Assembly: GCF_013302895.1 (NCBI RefSeq)
Contig: NZ_VJOK01000001.1
Span: 477,357-527,597, forward strand
Direction: 5' to 3'
From: Streptomyces albus subsp. chlorinus
Lineage (GTDB): Bacteria; Actinomycetota; Actinomycetes; Streptomycetales; Streptomycetaceae
Length of the DNA: 50,241 nucleotides
The position numbers and the translations under genes were made by a program. The notes under the pieces were generated by a model, which saw only the letters and a program-made list of their open reading frames with translations, did no database searches and was not told the DNA's origin. How positions within the stretch are numbered: the stretch's first letter is position 1; each line of letters starts with the position of its first letter. Shown here piece after piece: positions 31,395-39,625 of the stretch.

Positions 31395-32704
31395 CGCTGC
31401 CCACCAACAGGCCCTGTGCGCACACGATCACGGCCGTCGGTGAGGAGGCGGCCCACGCCGTCGAGCACTTCGACGCCGAGGTCCATCTGCTGGTCCTCGA
31501 CTCCTGCGCACCGGCGGTCCGCGCCGAGCACGCCGGGGCCGTACGGCGGCTCCCCGCCTCGTCCCGCCTCACGGTGCACCACCTCGACGAGGCACGGCAG
31601 CGGGATTTCCTCCAGCGGGTCGTCGAGCGGGCCGGGAGCACCAAGCCGGAACTGCTGCTGGACCTGCTGCTTCCGGACGGACTCTCCTACGGGGCCTGCA
31701 CCGACCGGGCGTTCCTGGCCGCCGCCGCGCTGGGCTGCGAGTCGGTCCACCGCAGGGACTCCGACAGCCGGTACCAGACCGTGGAGGGCCGCCCGGTCTT
31801 CCCCGTCCACCACGAGCTGCGTTCGCTCGGCAAGCGCGCCGCCGACGCCGCGGCGGGCGTGAGCGAGACGGCGCTGGCGGCACAGTACGCGCAGCGCCCG
31901 GTCGCGATGGTGGGCAGCTCCTTCGTGGGCGAGCTGTCCGTGGACATCGGGGAGATCCGGGCGGCCGACCCGGAGATCTACCGGCAGGTCGTCGGCCTGT
32001 GGGCGCCCGCGCACTGGCCCGCCGAGCGGAAACGGGGGCTTGCCGAGGAGTCGTTCCGCGGGGCGGGTACGCGGCCGTTCGAGCGGGACCACTCGGTACT
32101 GACGCTGGTGGACCCGATGCGCGTGGACATGTGCAACATCAGCTTCCACGGGGTCCAGGAAAGAGTGCCGCTGCCGCCCGCGCGGGACACCATCGGCAGC
32201 GACTACTTCCTGCTGCACCTGGTGCGCGAGGCCCGGTTGCCGGGCGTCCTGCACAACCGGAACGTGGTCAACTACTACACCGCCGAGCGCAGGACGGACG
32301 CCGGTTTCCTGGCCTACCAGCTGCGCTTCGCCAAGTTCCTCCTCTCGATGCTCCACTTCCACTCCGTCTACGCCGGGATGCGCGAGGCCGGTGACACGCT
32401 GCTGGACGAGCTGGGACAGGTCCGCGCCCCGGCCGTCGCCGCGCTGGCCAGGGAGAGCGCCCGGCTCGACCAGCGGGAGAACGTGGAGCGGCTCGACGTC
32501 CTCGGTTCCGCCTACCGGCGGCTGGGCGGGCGGTACGCGGTCTTCGCCGACCGGCTCGACGCCCGCCGGGAGCGGCTGCTCGCCGAAGCCCGCGGCGACA
32601 TCGAGGACTTCGCGCTGCTGACCGAGGCATGGGGCGGGCTGGTGGCCGCCGCCGCGGACACGCCCCTCGATCCGTACGGCCGGCCGGGGACGGTGGGCCG
32701 GTGA
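31376..32704 (+). CDS. Uncharacterised GT-A-like protein (DUF6271-like)
   Basis: This 442-residue soluble protein is read from ATG 31376, inside the oxygenase gene. The N-terminus MRRICLTLPTNRPCAHTITA and HLLVLDS look like the start of a Rossmann-type nucleotide-sugar fold. GLSYGACTDRAFLAAAALGCE followed by HRRDSDSRY gives a DxD-like pair (Asp128, Asp130), as used by GT-A glycosyltransferases to hold metal and nucleotide sugar. VDMCNISFHGVQERVP and DTIGSDYFLLHLVREA follow. I associate it from memory with the actinobacterial family DUF6271; its reaction is unknown to me. Its GTGA junction couples it to the decarboxylase gene. Confidence 0.78.
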   Translation: MRRICLTLPTNRPCAHTITAVGEEAAHAVEHFDAEVHLLVLDSCAPAVRAEHAGAVRRLPASSRLTVHHLDEARQRDFLQRVVERAGSTKPELLLDLLLPDGLSYGACTDRAFLAAAALGCESVHRRDSDSRYQTVEGRPVFPVHHELRSLGKRAADAAAGVSETALAAQYAQRPVAMVGSSFVGELSVDIGEIRAADPEIYRQVVGLWAPAHWPAERKRGLAEESFRGAGTRPFERDHSVLTLVDPMRVDMCNISFHGVQERVPLPPARDTIGSDYFLLHLVREARLPGVLHNRNVVNYYTAERRTDAGFLAYQLRFAKFLLSMLHFHSVYAGMREAGDTLLDELGQVRAPAVAALARESARLDQRENVERLDVLGSAYRRLGGRYAVFADRLDARRERLLAEARGDIEDFALLTEAWGGLVAAAADTPLDPYGRPGTVGR

Positions 32705-33972
32705 CGAGCACGGGAACGGTGCCGGCCCCGGCGGCGGCGGACACCGCGCGGCTCGGCCCGTACCTGGCCGCTGCGCTCGCCGCGGCCGACGAGGACCGGA
32801 TCGTCTACGACCTGGCCGGCATCGGGGAGCGCTACGCGGCCCTGTGCCGCCAACTGCCGAGGGCCCGGGTCAGGTTCGCCATGAAGGCGTGCCCGGTCGA
32901 CGACGTACTCACCCTTCTCGCGCACCGGGGCGCCGGGATCGACGCGGCGAGCCCCGGCGAGGCGGAGCGGGCGCTGCGGGCGGGGATCCCCGCCGGCCGG
33001 ATGCACTACGGCAACACCGTCAAGTCCGACCAGGACATCGCCGCCGCCCACCGGCTGGGCATCCGGGACTTCGCCACCGACAGCCGGGAGGACGTGGCCG
33101 CCCTCGCCGCCCACGCTCCCGGCGCCCGCGTCTTCTGCCGGGTGACGACCAGCGGCGACGGCGCCGTGTGGGCGCTCGGGGAGAAGTTCGGGTGCCCGCC
33201 CGGCGAGGCGGTGCGGGTGCTGGAGCGGGCGCGCCAAGCGGGCCTGGTGCCCGCCGGGCTGTCCGTGCACGTCGGCTCCCAGCAGCTGACCGCCCGGGCC
33301 TGGCACGACGCGCTGGCGGTGCTGGCGGAGGTCCTGCGCGCCCTGATGCGGCGCGGGATCCGTCCGGAATACGTCAACCTCGGGGGCGGCCTGCCGGCAC
33401 TGGGCTACCTCGGTGACGACGGACGGCCGCTGGAGCCGCCCCTCGACACGATCTTCGCGGTGATCCGGGACGGCATGGCCGGCCTGCGCCGGATCGCGGG
33501 CGGCTCCCTGGGGTTCGTCGTCGAACCGGGCCGCCACCTCGTCGCCGACCACGGAGCGATCCGTGCCCACGTCGCCCGCCTCGCGCGGCGGAGGATGCCG
33601 GACGGCGGGCGCCGGTACTGGCTCTATCTCAGCTGCGGCAAGTTCAACGGCCTCTACGAGATGGACGACGTGCGCTACCGGCTGGTGTTCCCCGGCCGCA
33701 CCGGCCCCTATGTCCCGGCGGTGGTCGCGGGCCCCACCTGCGACAGTGCCGACACCTGCTCCCCCGCGCGGGGGCTCGTCCCGGTGCCGGAGACCCTGGC
33801 GTCGGGCGACCCGGTGTGGGTGCTGTCCTGCGGCGCGTACGCGACCAGCTACATGACCCGCGGCTTCAACGGCATCGCCCCGCTCCCCTGCTTCGTGACG
33901 GGGCCCCAAGGACCGCGGCCGGGGCGTCGGGCCACCGGGCGGGCGGCGGACGAGGACAGCCGCCATGGCTGA
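32701..33972 (+). CDS. PLP-dependent fold-III decarboxylase, ornithine/DAP type
   Basis: The GTG at 32701 overlaps the previous stop by 4 nt. The 423-residue protein has the alanine-racemase-like barrel. Lys62 in RFAMKACP is the PLP lysine, and LSVHVGSQ, YVNLGGGLP and FVVEPGRHLVADHG are the usual phosphate-binding and active-site strands. The second domain has Cys347-Asp348 in GPTCDSADT and GAYATSYMTRGFNG. This is the pattern of eukaryotic-type ornithine, lysine, arginine and diaminopimelate decarboxylases, active as dimers. It should remove CO2 from a basic amino acid, perhaps one modified by the oxygenase. It overlaps the GNAT gene by 8 nt. Confidence 0.92.
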   Translation: MTSTGTVPAPAAADTARLGPYLAAALAAADEDRIVYDLAGIGERYAALCRQLPRARVRFAMKACPVDDVLTLLAHRGAGIDAASPGEAERALRAGIPAGRMHYGNTVKSDQDIAAAHRLGIRDFATDSREDVAALAAHAPGARVFCRVTTSGDGAVWALGEKFGCPPGEAVRVLERARQAGLVPAGLSVHVGSQQLTARAWHDALAVLAEVLRALMRRGIRPEYVNLGGGLPALGYLGDDGRPLEPPLDTIFAVIRDGMAGLRRIAGGSLGFVVEPGRHLVADHGAIRAHVARLARRRMPDGGRRYWLYLSCGKFNGLYEMDDVRYRLVFPGRTGPYVPAVVAGPTCDSADTCSPARGLVPVPETLASGDPVWVLSCGAYATSYMTRGFNGIAPLPCFVTGPQGPRPGRRATGRAADEDSRHG

Positions 33973-34588
33973 GGCCGTGCGCGTACGCCGCATCGCCCCC
34001 GGCGACTGGGACGCCATCGTGGAACTGGAGCGCGACGCCTACGCCCCGCTCGGCCTGTCCGAGGGGCGGGCGGCGCTGCAGGACAGGGCGTCCGTCTCGC
34101 CGGGCACGTGTTTCCTGCTGGACGTCGGCTCGCGCTGCGCGGGCTACGCGCTCGCCCTGCCCTGCCCGCCCTTCCACTACCCGGAACTGGGACGGAGGGA
34201 GGGCGCCGGGCCCATGCGGTCGGGGCGCGGCGGCGGGCCGGGGCGGGAAGAGGGCGCCGGGTTCCGCACCGGGAACCTCCACCTGCACGACATCGTCGTC
34301 GCACGGCCCCTGCGCCGCCGGGGGCTCGCCCAGGTGCTGCTGCGCCACCTCGGCCACGCGGCCCGGGCACGTGGGGACGCACGCCTTTCGCTGATCGCCG
34401 TCGGCGGCAGCGCCGGATTCTGGTCCGCGCGCGGCTTCGTCCCCCACCCGCGGGTGCTGCCCCCCGGCAGCGGCTACGGCACCGACGCGGTGTACATGTC
34501 CAAACCGGTGCCGCCCGGCCGTACCGGACCGCCCGCGACGGGAAGCGCTCCGCAACGCCGACCGTCCCCGCACCACGAGGTGAGCTGA
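33965..34588 (+). CDS. GNAT-family N-acetyltransferase
   Basis: The 207-residue protein has the GNAT fold. RIAPGDWDAIVELERDAY forms the first helix, and the acetyl-CoA pyrophosphate loop is RRRGLAQVLL (about residues 116-125). A late strand/loop is GFWSARGFVPHP. An insertion rich in Gly, Arg and Glu (about 78-98) separates two strands. It likely acetylates an amine, which would suit the polyamine-like product of the preceding decarboxylase (inference). It overlaps the decarboxylase gene by 8 nt and the exporter gene by one base. Confidence 0.88.
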   Translation: MAEAVRVRRIAPGDWDAIVELERDAYAPLGLSEGRAALQDRASVSPGTCFLLDVGSRCAGYALALPCPPFHYPELGRREGAGPMRSGRGGGPGREEGAGFRTGNLHLHDIVVARPLRRRGLAQVLLRHLGHAARARGDARLSLIAVGGSAGFWSARGFVPHPRVLPPGSGYGTDAVYMSKPVPPGRTGPPATGSAPQRRPSPHHEVS

Positions 34589-35811
34589 TGCACCAGTCCC
34601 GCGACCACGACGTCCGCGCCGGCGACGGCGGCCCCACCCCGGCACCGGCCCGCCGTGCCTTCCTCCGCGGCCAGTTGGCCATCGCCGCGCTGTTCTGCTC
34701 CCTCGGGTTCCAGTACGCCACCTGGGCCTCGCGCATCCCGGCCCTCAAGAAGGACCTCGGGCTGACAGCCGCGGAGGTGGGCGTCCTGCTGATGGCCGCG
34801 GGAGTCGGTGCCGCGGTCTCGTTCCCCCTGGTGGCGATGCTGATGCGGCGGCTGGGCTCGCGGCGGCTCGCCCTCGCCTCCCACCTGGCCCTGGCGCTGC
34901 TGCTCCTCGCCCTGGCGGCGGCGCCGGACTACCCGGTGGCGCTGCTGGTGATGTGCGTGGACGGGGTGTTCGTCGGATGCCTCAACGTCGCGATGAACGC
35001 CCAGGGCGCCGCGCTGGAGACGGGACACGGCCGCAACGCCATGGCGAGGCTGCACGCCACCTTCAGCGGCGGCTCACTGCTGGCGGCCCTGCTCGCCTCC
35101 GTCACGACGCTGGCGACTCCCTCGGTCACGGCCCACTTCGGCGTGGCCGCCGCCCTCCTCCTGCTGCTGGGCGCGTACGCGCGCACCGGGCTGCTCGCGG
35201 ACGAACCGGCCGCGCGCGAGGCGGAGGCGGGGAGCAAGAAGGGCCGCCGGTGGGCCGTCCCGTCCCGTATGGCGCTGTGGATGTGCTGCGCCATGGTGTT
35301 CGGCACCATTGCCGAGGGCGCCATGAACGACTGGTCCACCCTCTACATGAAGGAGGTAGCCAAGGCATCTGCCGAGGTGGCGCCCCTGGGGATCGCCGTA
35401 GTGTCGGGAATGATGGTGCTCGCCCGCCTCTTCGCCGACGGCTGGCGCGGCAGATGGGGGGACGGGCGCGTCGTCCTTCTCGGCAGCGCGCTGGCCGGTG
35501 CCGGGCTCGCCTTCGCCCTGGTGAGCGGCGGCGTGGTGCCGGCCCTTCTCGGCTTCGCCTGTGTCGGACTGGGGATCGCCGCCGTCACCCCGTGCGTCTA
35601 CGCCGCCGCGGCCCGGCTCGGCTCGGACTCGCTGACCCTCGTCGCCGCCATGGGGACGACCGGACTGCTGGCCGGCCCGCCGCTCATCGGCTTCCTCGCG
35701 AGCGCGAGCAGTCTGGCCTGGGGCATGGCCGCGGTCGCGGCGTCGGCCGCCGTGGTGTCCCTGTGCAGCACCAGGATCCGGTGGACACCGGTGGTCGCGG
35801 CGACGAACTGA
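34588..35811 (+). CDS. MFS exporter of the five-gene operon
   Basis: The ATG at 34588 shares its A with the previous TGA. The 407-residue membrane protein has 12 predicted helices. It resembles the YbjJ/FucP-like branch: FQYATWASRIPALKKDLGLTAAEVGVLLMAAGVGAAVSFPL, DGVFVGCLNVAMNAQG and GTIAEGAMNDWSTLYM. The long cytoplasmic loop (about 210-225) is basic. Placed last in a biosynthetic-looking operon, it most likely exports the product, though sugar-like uptake cannot be excluded for this branch. A hairpin at 35852-35868 ends the operon. Confidence 0.9.
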   Translation: MHQSRDHDVRAGDGGPTPAPARRAFLRGQLAIAALFCSLGFQYATWASRIPALKKDLGLTAAEVGVLLMAAGVGAAVSFPLVAMLMRRLGSRRLALASHLALALLLLALAAAPDYPVALLVMCVDGVFVGCLNVAMNAQGAALETGHGRNAMARLHATFSGGSLLAALLASVTTLATPSVTAHFGVAAALLLLLGAYARTGLLADEPAAREAEAGSKKGRRWAVPSRMALWMCCAMVFGTIAEGAMNDWSTLYMKEVAKASAEVAPLGIAVVSGMMVLARLFADGWRGRWGDGRVVLLGSALAGAGLAFALVSGGVVPALLGFACVGLGIAAVTPCVYAAAARLGSDSLTLVAAMGTTGLLAGPPLIGFLASASSLAWGMAAVAASAAVVSLCSTRIRWTPVVAATN

Positions 35812-35851
35812 GAGCGTGGCCGGGGCCGGGGCGAGCCCAGTGGGTGGCGGA

Positions 35852-35868
35852 CCCGGCCGGCGGCCGGG
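35852..35868 (+). terminator. Hairpin terminator of the five-gene operon
   Basis: CCCGGCC (35852-35858) pairs with GGCCGGG (35862-35868) around a 3-nt loop, 41 nt after the exporter stop. Confidence 0.6.
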
Positions 35869-36063
35869 CTGTGGCTGCCTGGACCCCGGGCGGCCGGAGG
35901 GGGAATCATTCCGTTTTGAGGGTTCTGGACACCTTGCTCCCTCTACGGAAGGCCCCGCCGAGTACTGCCGACGGAGCCGCCTCGGCTGGTTGGTCGGTAA
36001 GCATGTGAGGCATGTGGACAGCGAACAGTGAGAAGGACTGCAACCGATCTCGTACCTGGGTAG

Positions 36064-36330
36064 TCATGACAGCCGGCTGCTCGTGGACTTGGCGACCGCC
36101 GCCGGGTGGACGGATTTAGGCGGCGGCGGTCCCCACACGTCGGGGCCGCCGCCGCGCCACTCGATCAGTCCGGGGTCGTCCAGGGCTGTGTCGTCGGGGT
36201 CTAGGCCGGCGCGGCGGAGGAATTCCAGAAGGTCGGTGGTGCTGAAGGCGCGGCCGAGGATCGTGTCGGACGCGCGGACGCGGCGCCCGCCCTCTTCATC
36301 GGGCGCATGGACGACGATCGGTGCAGCCAT
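36064..36330 (-). CDS. Small conserved hypothetical protein
   Basis: I take ATG 36330, giving an 88-residue protein starting MAAPIVVHAPDEEGGRRV. The central part, ILGRAFSTTDLLEFLRRAGL and LDDPGLIEWRGGG, is a pattern I remember from short actinobacterial proteins next to XRE regulators. Its role is unknown. It is divergent from the XRE-type regulator at 36478 across about 150 bp and probably belongs to the same locus. The ribosome binding site is weak. Confidence 0.7.
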   Translation of the reverse strand: MAAPIVVHAPDEEGGRRVRASDTILGRAFSTTDLLEFLRRAGLDPDDTALDDPGLIEWRGGGPDVWGPPPPKSVHPAAVAKSTSSRLS

Positions 36331-36477
36331 GACACCACGGTGCGGCCAGTCGTCGGCCACCGCATCTCGGCGTAGGGGTAGCCAGCCACCCGAATGAGGT
36401 CACACAAGCCTCAGCCTTAACGGACCGCGAATACCCGGCGTAGCGTGGAGAGCACAGACTCTCTGGCGGGGGTAGAC

Positions 36478-37698
36478 ATGAGCGACCACATCGGTGCGCG
36501 CATCGCCAAGCTGCGCGACTTCCGAGGCGAGATGACTCAAGAGCAACTGGCCGAGCAGGCGGGCGTGTCCGTGGACACAATTCGGAAGCTGGAGCAAGGC
36601 CGCCGGACCACCGCCCGGATCGGTACTCTGCGAAAGATCGCGTCCGCCTTGGACGTGGAGCTGGAGCGACTTCTGGGGCAGCCCACCGTGACGCAGCACT
36701 CCCAGACTGACGACGGAGGGCTCCTTGCCCTCCGCGACGCCATCCAGGACGTGGACGCGCTTCCAGGCGTCTTGGCGGACACCGCGTTGAACGAGGCCCC
36801 CGACGCGGACGAGTGGATGGACGCGGTCCGTGAGGCGACCTCCCTGTACTGGGCGGGTGCCTACAGCACTCTGGCCGGACGGCTCCCTCTCATTCTCCGC
36901 GACGGCAACCGGCTAGTTCGGGAGCTGACGGGCACGGGCGCCGAGAAAGCGTGGGCACAGCTGGCGCTCTCGTACCAGCTGGCGGCGTCTCTCTCGACTC
37001 AAGCTGGTCATGCCTCCTGGGCGTTCGACGCCGTCCGAAAACAACTGGAGGCGGCCGAGCGTGCCTCCGATCCGCTGATGTCTGGCATGGGCGTGAGCAC
37101 ACTGTCCTGGGTCCTGCTGAGACAGGGGCGCTGGGAACAGGCCCAGCAAGTGGCCGAGCGAAAAGCCGAAGCGCTGGAGCCATCATTCAGCAGAGCCAGG
37201 CCCATCGAATTCGCCGTGTTCGGCAACCTCCTCGTCGCCGCTGCTACGCCAGCCGCGCGCCGAGACCGGCACGACGAAGCTCGTGGATACCTGAACCTCG
37301 CTGAAGCTGCTGCGGTGCGCTCCGGACCCGTCCGGGCTTACGGCACAGCGTTCTCGACCGTGGACGTGCTGACGCAGCAGGTGAACGTGGCCATTGCAGG
37401 TGAGCAGGCTGACCACGCCTATGCGCTGGAGGTGGCAGCTCGCGTAGACCGTTCCGCGATCTCCCGCCCTGTACACAGCGCCGCTCATCGGGTGGACGTT
37501 TCCCATGCCCAGTACGAGACAGGGGACTGGGACGGAGCGCTGGAAACACTGCTGGAGGTCGAGCGGGACCAGCCGGAGTGGATCAGGTACCAGACCCTCG
37601 CCGCGGCCACGGTGCGAGAGATGCTGGAGGCTGAGCGACGCCGCTCAACACCGCTCCGCGGGCTGGCCGCCCGCCTGGGTGTTGACCCTCTCCTATGA
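36478..37698 (+). CDS. XRE-type regulator with TPR-like C-terminal domain
   Basis: The 406-residue protein starts MSDHIGARIAKLRDFRGEMT. An XRE helix-turn-helix spans about 6-62 (MTQEQLAEQAGVSVDTIRKLEQGRR). The remaining 340 residues are all-helical repeats of TPR type (AWAQLALSYQLAASLSTQAG, LLRQGRWEQAQQVAER, HRVDVSHAQYETGDWDGALETLLEVE). This design is common for actinomycete regulators that sense peptides or partner proteins. Base composition is visibly lower in GC than the neighbours (many GCT, GAA and CTC mixtures), suggesting transfer. A palindromic operator candidate lies between it and the operon starting at 37932. TAGCGT at 36441-36446 is a likely -10. Confidence 0.9.
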   Translation: MSDHIGARIAKLRDFRGEMTQEQLAEQAGVSVDTIRKLEQGRRTTARIGTLRKIASALDVELERLLGQPTVTQHSQTDDGGLLALRDAIQDVDALPGVLADTALNEAPDADEWMDAVREATSLYWAGAYSTLAGRLPLILRDGNRLVRELTGTGAEKAWAQLALSYQLAASLSTQAGHASWAFDAVRKQLEAAERASDPLMSGMGVSTLSWVLLRQGRWEQAQQVAERKAEALEPSFSRARPIEFAVFGNLLVAAATPAARRDRHDEARGYLNLAEAAAVRSGPVRAYGTAFSTVDVLTQQVNVAIAGEQADHAYALEVAARVDRSAISRPVHSAAHRVDVSHAQYETGDWDGALETLLEVERDQPEWIRYQTLAAATVREMLEAERRRSTPLRGLAARLGVDPLL

Positions 37699-37823
37699 CC
37701 CTCGCTTCAGCTGATCTGTCGTACAACTCGACCACTTGGTAACCAAAAAAACCGTTCCACCAGGACAACACGTCCTAGTCGCGCGAGAATTGCGCACACG
37801 GATAGGTGACATAGTCCCTGTAA

Positions 37824-37852
37824 CGTGATCACGCGCTTCCATAGCGTGATCA
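37824..37852. promoter_or_regulatory. Palindrome plus inverted repeat, operator candidate
   Basis: CGTGATCACG (37824-37833) is a perfect 10-bp palindrome. TGATCACGC (37826-37834) is inverted perfectly as GCGTGATCA (37844-37852). Two TGATCA cores are thus spaced 18 bp apart, ahead of the small-gene operon. The XRE-type regulator is the obvious candidate to bind. Confidence 0.6.
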
Positions 37853-37860
37853 GCACAGCT

Positions 37861-37900
37861 GGTGCCGACCTGCACCCCCGCCAGAGGTCAGGTCGGCACC
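37861..37900 (+). promoter_or_regulatory. 12-bp hairpin in the leader of the small-gene operon
   Basis: GGTGCCGACCTG (37861-37872) pairs perfectly with 37889-37900 around a 16-nt loop, just downstream of the operator candidate and 31 nt before the GTG at 37932. It may be the terminator of the regulator gene or an attenuator of the following operon. Confidence 0.7.
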
Positions 37901-37931
37901 GCAAACGTGCAGACCAGGGAGCGCGAGACCC

Positions 37932-38465
37932 GTGACCATCGACGCAGTACCACTCCGACGTCCGTCCGGCGAACATCTACGCCGCGCACAGCTCGCTGAT
38001 GGCGCTGTCCACGGCTTGGGAGGACCCCCGCTCCAGTGGGTGGCCGCTACCGGCGCCAGCATCCCGCAGGTCCTCATCGCCTGGGACCGGGGTGACGTGG
38101 CCGAGCTGCCCGCCGGCCGCGCGTGGGATGTCGTCGCCGTCCCGTCCCGTGTCGGCTGGACGTCGGTGCTGCGCTACCTCAGCCGCATGGGAGCACCGGC
38201 CGGTCCCGTCCTCAGCACCGTGCGCGGCGTGCACTGGCTCGTCGCTCCCGGCACCGCTGACGGCTGGGACCTCCCGACCGGGGCTCTGCTGCCCGCCGGG
38301 TCCACGGTCACGGTTCCGCACCCGGTGGTCACCGCCCCGCACACCGTCCAGGGCCACTCCTGGATCGTGCCGCCCCGCGCACCCCTGATGGACGGGGCCG
38401 ACCTGTACGGGGCGTGCGCCGCCTACTCCGCCAGCCGCGCCCGACACCTTGGCAGGGCCTCATGA
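37932..38465 (+). CDS. Prim-pol-like domain protein, small form
   Basis: The GTG at 37932 follows GGGAGCG. The 177-residue protein resembles the C-terminal half of the streptomycete bifunctional primase/polymerase (prim-pol) N-domain. WDVVAVPSRVGWTSVL, GPVLSTVRGVHWLVAPG and a closing WIVPP have the same order. The catalytic DxD of active prim-pols is not seen, so it may be a non-catalytic relative; I hold this assignment loosely. It starts a run of coupled small genes. Its ATGA junction overlaps the next gene by 4 nt. Confidence 0.65.
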   Translation: MTIDAVPLRRPSGEHLRRAQLADGAVHGLGGPPLQWVAATGASIPQVLIAWDRGDVAELPAGRAWDVVAVPSRVGWTSVLRYLSRMGAPAGPVLSTVRGVHWLVAPGTADGWDLPTGALLPAGSTVTVPHPVVTAPHTVQGHSWIVPPRAPLMDGADLYGACAAYSASRARHLGRAS

Positions 38466-38701
38466 GCGCCCCTGCCCGAGGCGCCTACCTCGTTGACGAG
38501 GCCACCCGGCAACTCGTCCCGCCCGAGCCGCCCTGGGTGGGCCGCGTGCAGACGGTCATCGACGAGGACGAGGTCCGCCTCGTCACCCCGCGCGGCATCG
38601 AGTGGACCGCCCGCATCCAGCATCTGCGGCTGGCCACCGAGGAGGAGTGCGGGGCCTACGACGCCGCTGTGCCCCGGCAGGCCCAGGGGGTGCGGTCATG
38701 A
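38462..38701 (+). CDS. Small hypothetical protein
   Basis: The 79-residue product starts at ATG 38462, overlapping the previous stop by 4 nt. It begins MSAPARGAYLVDEATRQLVP and contains PPWVGRVQTVIDEDEVRLVTPRGIEW, a probable small beta-barrel (SH3-like) pattern. The C-terminus is acidic, then Ala/Gln-rich. The function is unknown. Coupled translation suggests that it works with its neighbours. Confidence 0.75.
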   Translation: MSAPARGAYLVDEATRQLVPPEPPWVGRVQTVIDEDEVRLVTPRGIEWTARIQHLRLATEEECGAYDAAVPRQAQGVRS

Positions 38702-38913
38702 GCGCCGGATGGTGCGCCTGGCACCGCGACAGAGCAGAGGACGTGGAGCCGATCTTCTACGAAGAGCGCGGCTCCGGCCCAGCCGCCGCGATCTCCGTAT
38801 GCCTGCCGTGCGCGCGGAAGATGCACGGCAGACCCTACGGCGAGGCCGGCCGCGCGGCCGTCAAGGCGCTGGAAGGGCGGGCGGCCGAATCCCGCAGCCG
38901 TCCCCGTGCGTGA
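38698..38913 (+). CDS. Small zinc-ribbon-like protein
   Basis: The 71-residue product starts at ATG 38698 (4-nt overlap). Cys6-x2-His9 (WCAWHRD) and a later CLPCARKMHG (CxxC) could bind one zinc. The family is unknown to me. The C-terminus is Arg/Ala-rich. The gene overlaps the next start by 8 nt. Confidence 0.72.
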   Translation: MSAGWCAWHRDRAEDVEPIFYEERGSGPAAAISVCLPCARKMHGRPYGEAGRAAVKALEGRAAESRSRPRA

Positions 38914-39277
38914 GCACAGGGTGCACACCCTCGTCCGGATCATGACCACTGCGCTGGAGCGGGACGGTATCGACGGCGCGCTGACGAGCTGTTTCCTCCG
39001 CACCCTCTGGGCGAACAGCAGCGCCGAGGAGCGGGCCAACGTGCTGGCCCGGCAGGCGTGGCGTGCCCGGGAGGCAACCGTCACGACGTCCAGAACCCGC
39101 GCGGCCTACCGCCTCACCCGGCAACTGCGGCGCGCCGCCCTCCAGCACATCAGGGACGGCAGCTCCTTCACCGTCGCCCGCACTGATTTGCCCGACGACC
39201 TGGCGGTCCAGCTGGAGACAGCGGTGCTCCTCCTCGACGCCAGCTGGAAGAACGACACATGGGAAGACGCATGGTGA
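38906..39277 (+). CDS. Hypothetical helical protein
   Basis: The 123-residue product is read from GTG 38906; ATG 38942 is an alternative start. It is predicted to be mostly helical and basic (RANVLARQAWRAREATV, YRLTRQLRRAALQHI). No motif is recognised. It overlaps the following gene by 19 nt. Confidence 0.65.
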   Translation: MREHRVHTLVRIMTTALERDGIDGALTSCFLRTLWANSSAEERANVLARQAWRAREATVTTSRTRAAYRLTRQLRRAALQHIRDGSSFTVARTDLPDDLAVQLETAVLLLDASWKNDTWEDAW

Positions 39278-39615
39278 CCACACTCACGACTGTCGGCTTA
39301 AGCGCCGTACCCGTCTGGTTCTGCTCAGGCGCGGCCATCCTCACCGCGATCGGCCGCGGCCCGGCCTTCGCGATGAGCATGCCCGGAGAGACCGAGCCAC
39401 CACCGCCCAAGGAGCGGCTCGACCGGCTGGGCATGTGGTTCTTCCAATGCCTCGTCTGGCCCCACGCCCTCTACCGATGGGCTCTCGGGTTCGGTGAGTT
39501 CCACGGCCACTTCGCGGCCGACTGCCCGCACCGTGTCGAGGTCCGCGGCGCCGACGAGGCGAAACCGCACTGGAACCGCTACCGGCACGGAACCGCGTGC
39601 CGCCGTCGGAAGTAG
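39259..39615 (+). CDS. Hypothetical protein with one membrane segment
   Basis: The 118-residue product starts at ATG 39259, with ATG 39271 as an alternative. An N-terminal hydrophobic stretch (about residues 6-30) could be a membrane anchor or signal. A Pro/Glu-rich linker and an aromatic segment (MWFFQCLVWPHALYRWALG) follow. The C-terminal part carries Cys and His residues (ADCPHRVEV, RYRHGTACRRRK). The family is unknown. A large nested hairpin follows the gene. Confidence 0.65.
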   Translation: MGRRMVTTLTTVGLSAVPVWFCSGAAILTAIGRGPAFAMSMPGETEPPPPKERLDRLGMWFFQCLVWPHALYRWALGFGEFHGHFAADCPHRVEVRGADEAKPHWNRYRHGTACRRRK

Positions 39616-39625
39616 CAGCCATCGA

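Noticed and set aside
35890..35960. tRNA-like or attachment-site-like segment containing GGGTTCTGGACACC
   Set aside because: The T-arm cannot pair and no acceptor stem or anticodon arm is found. No integrase is present to support an attachment site.
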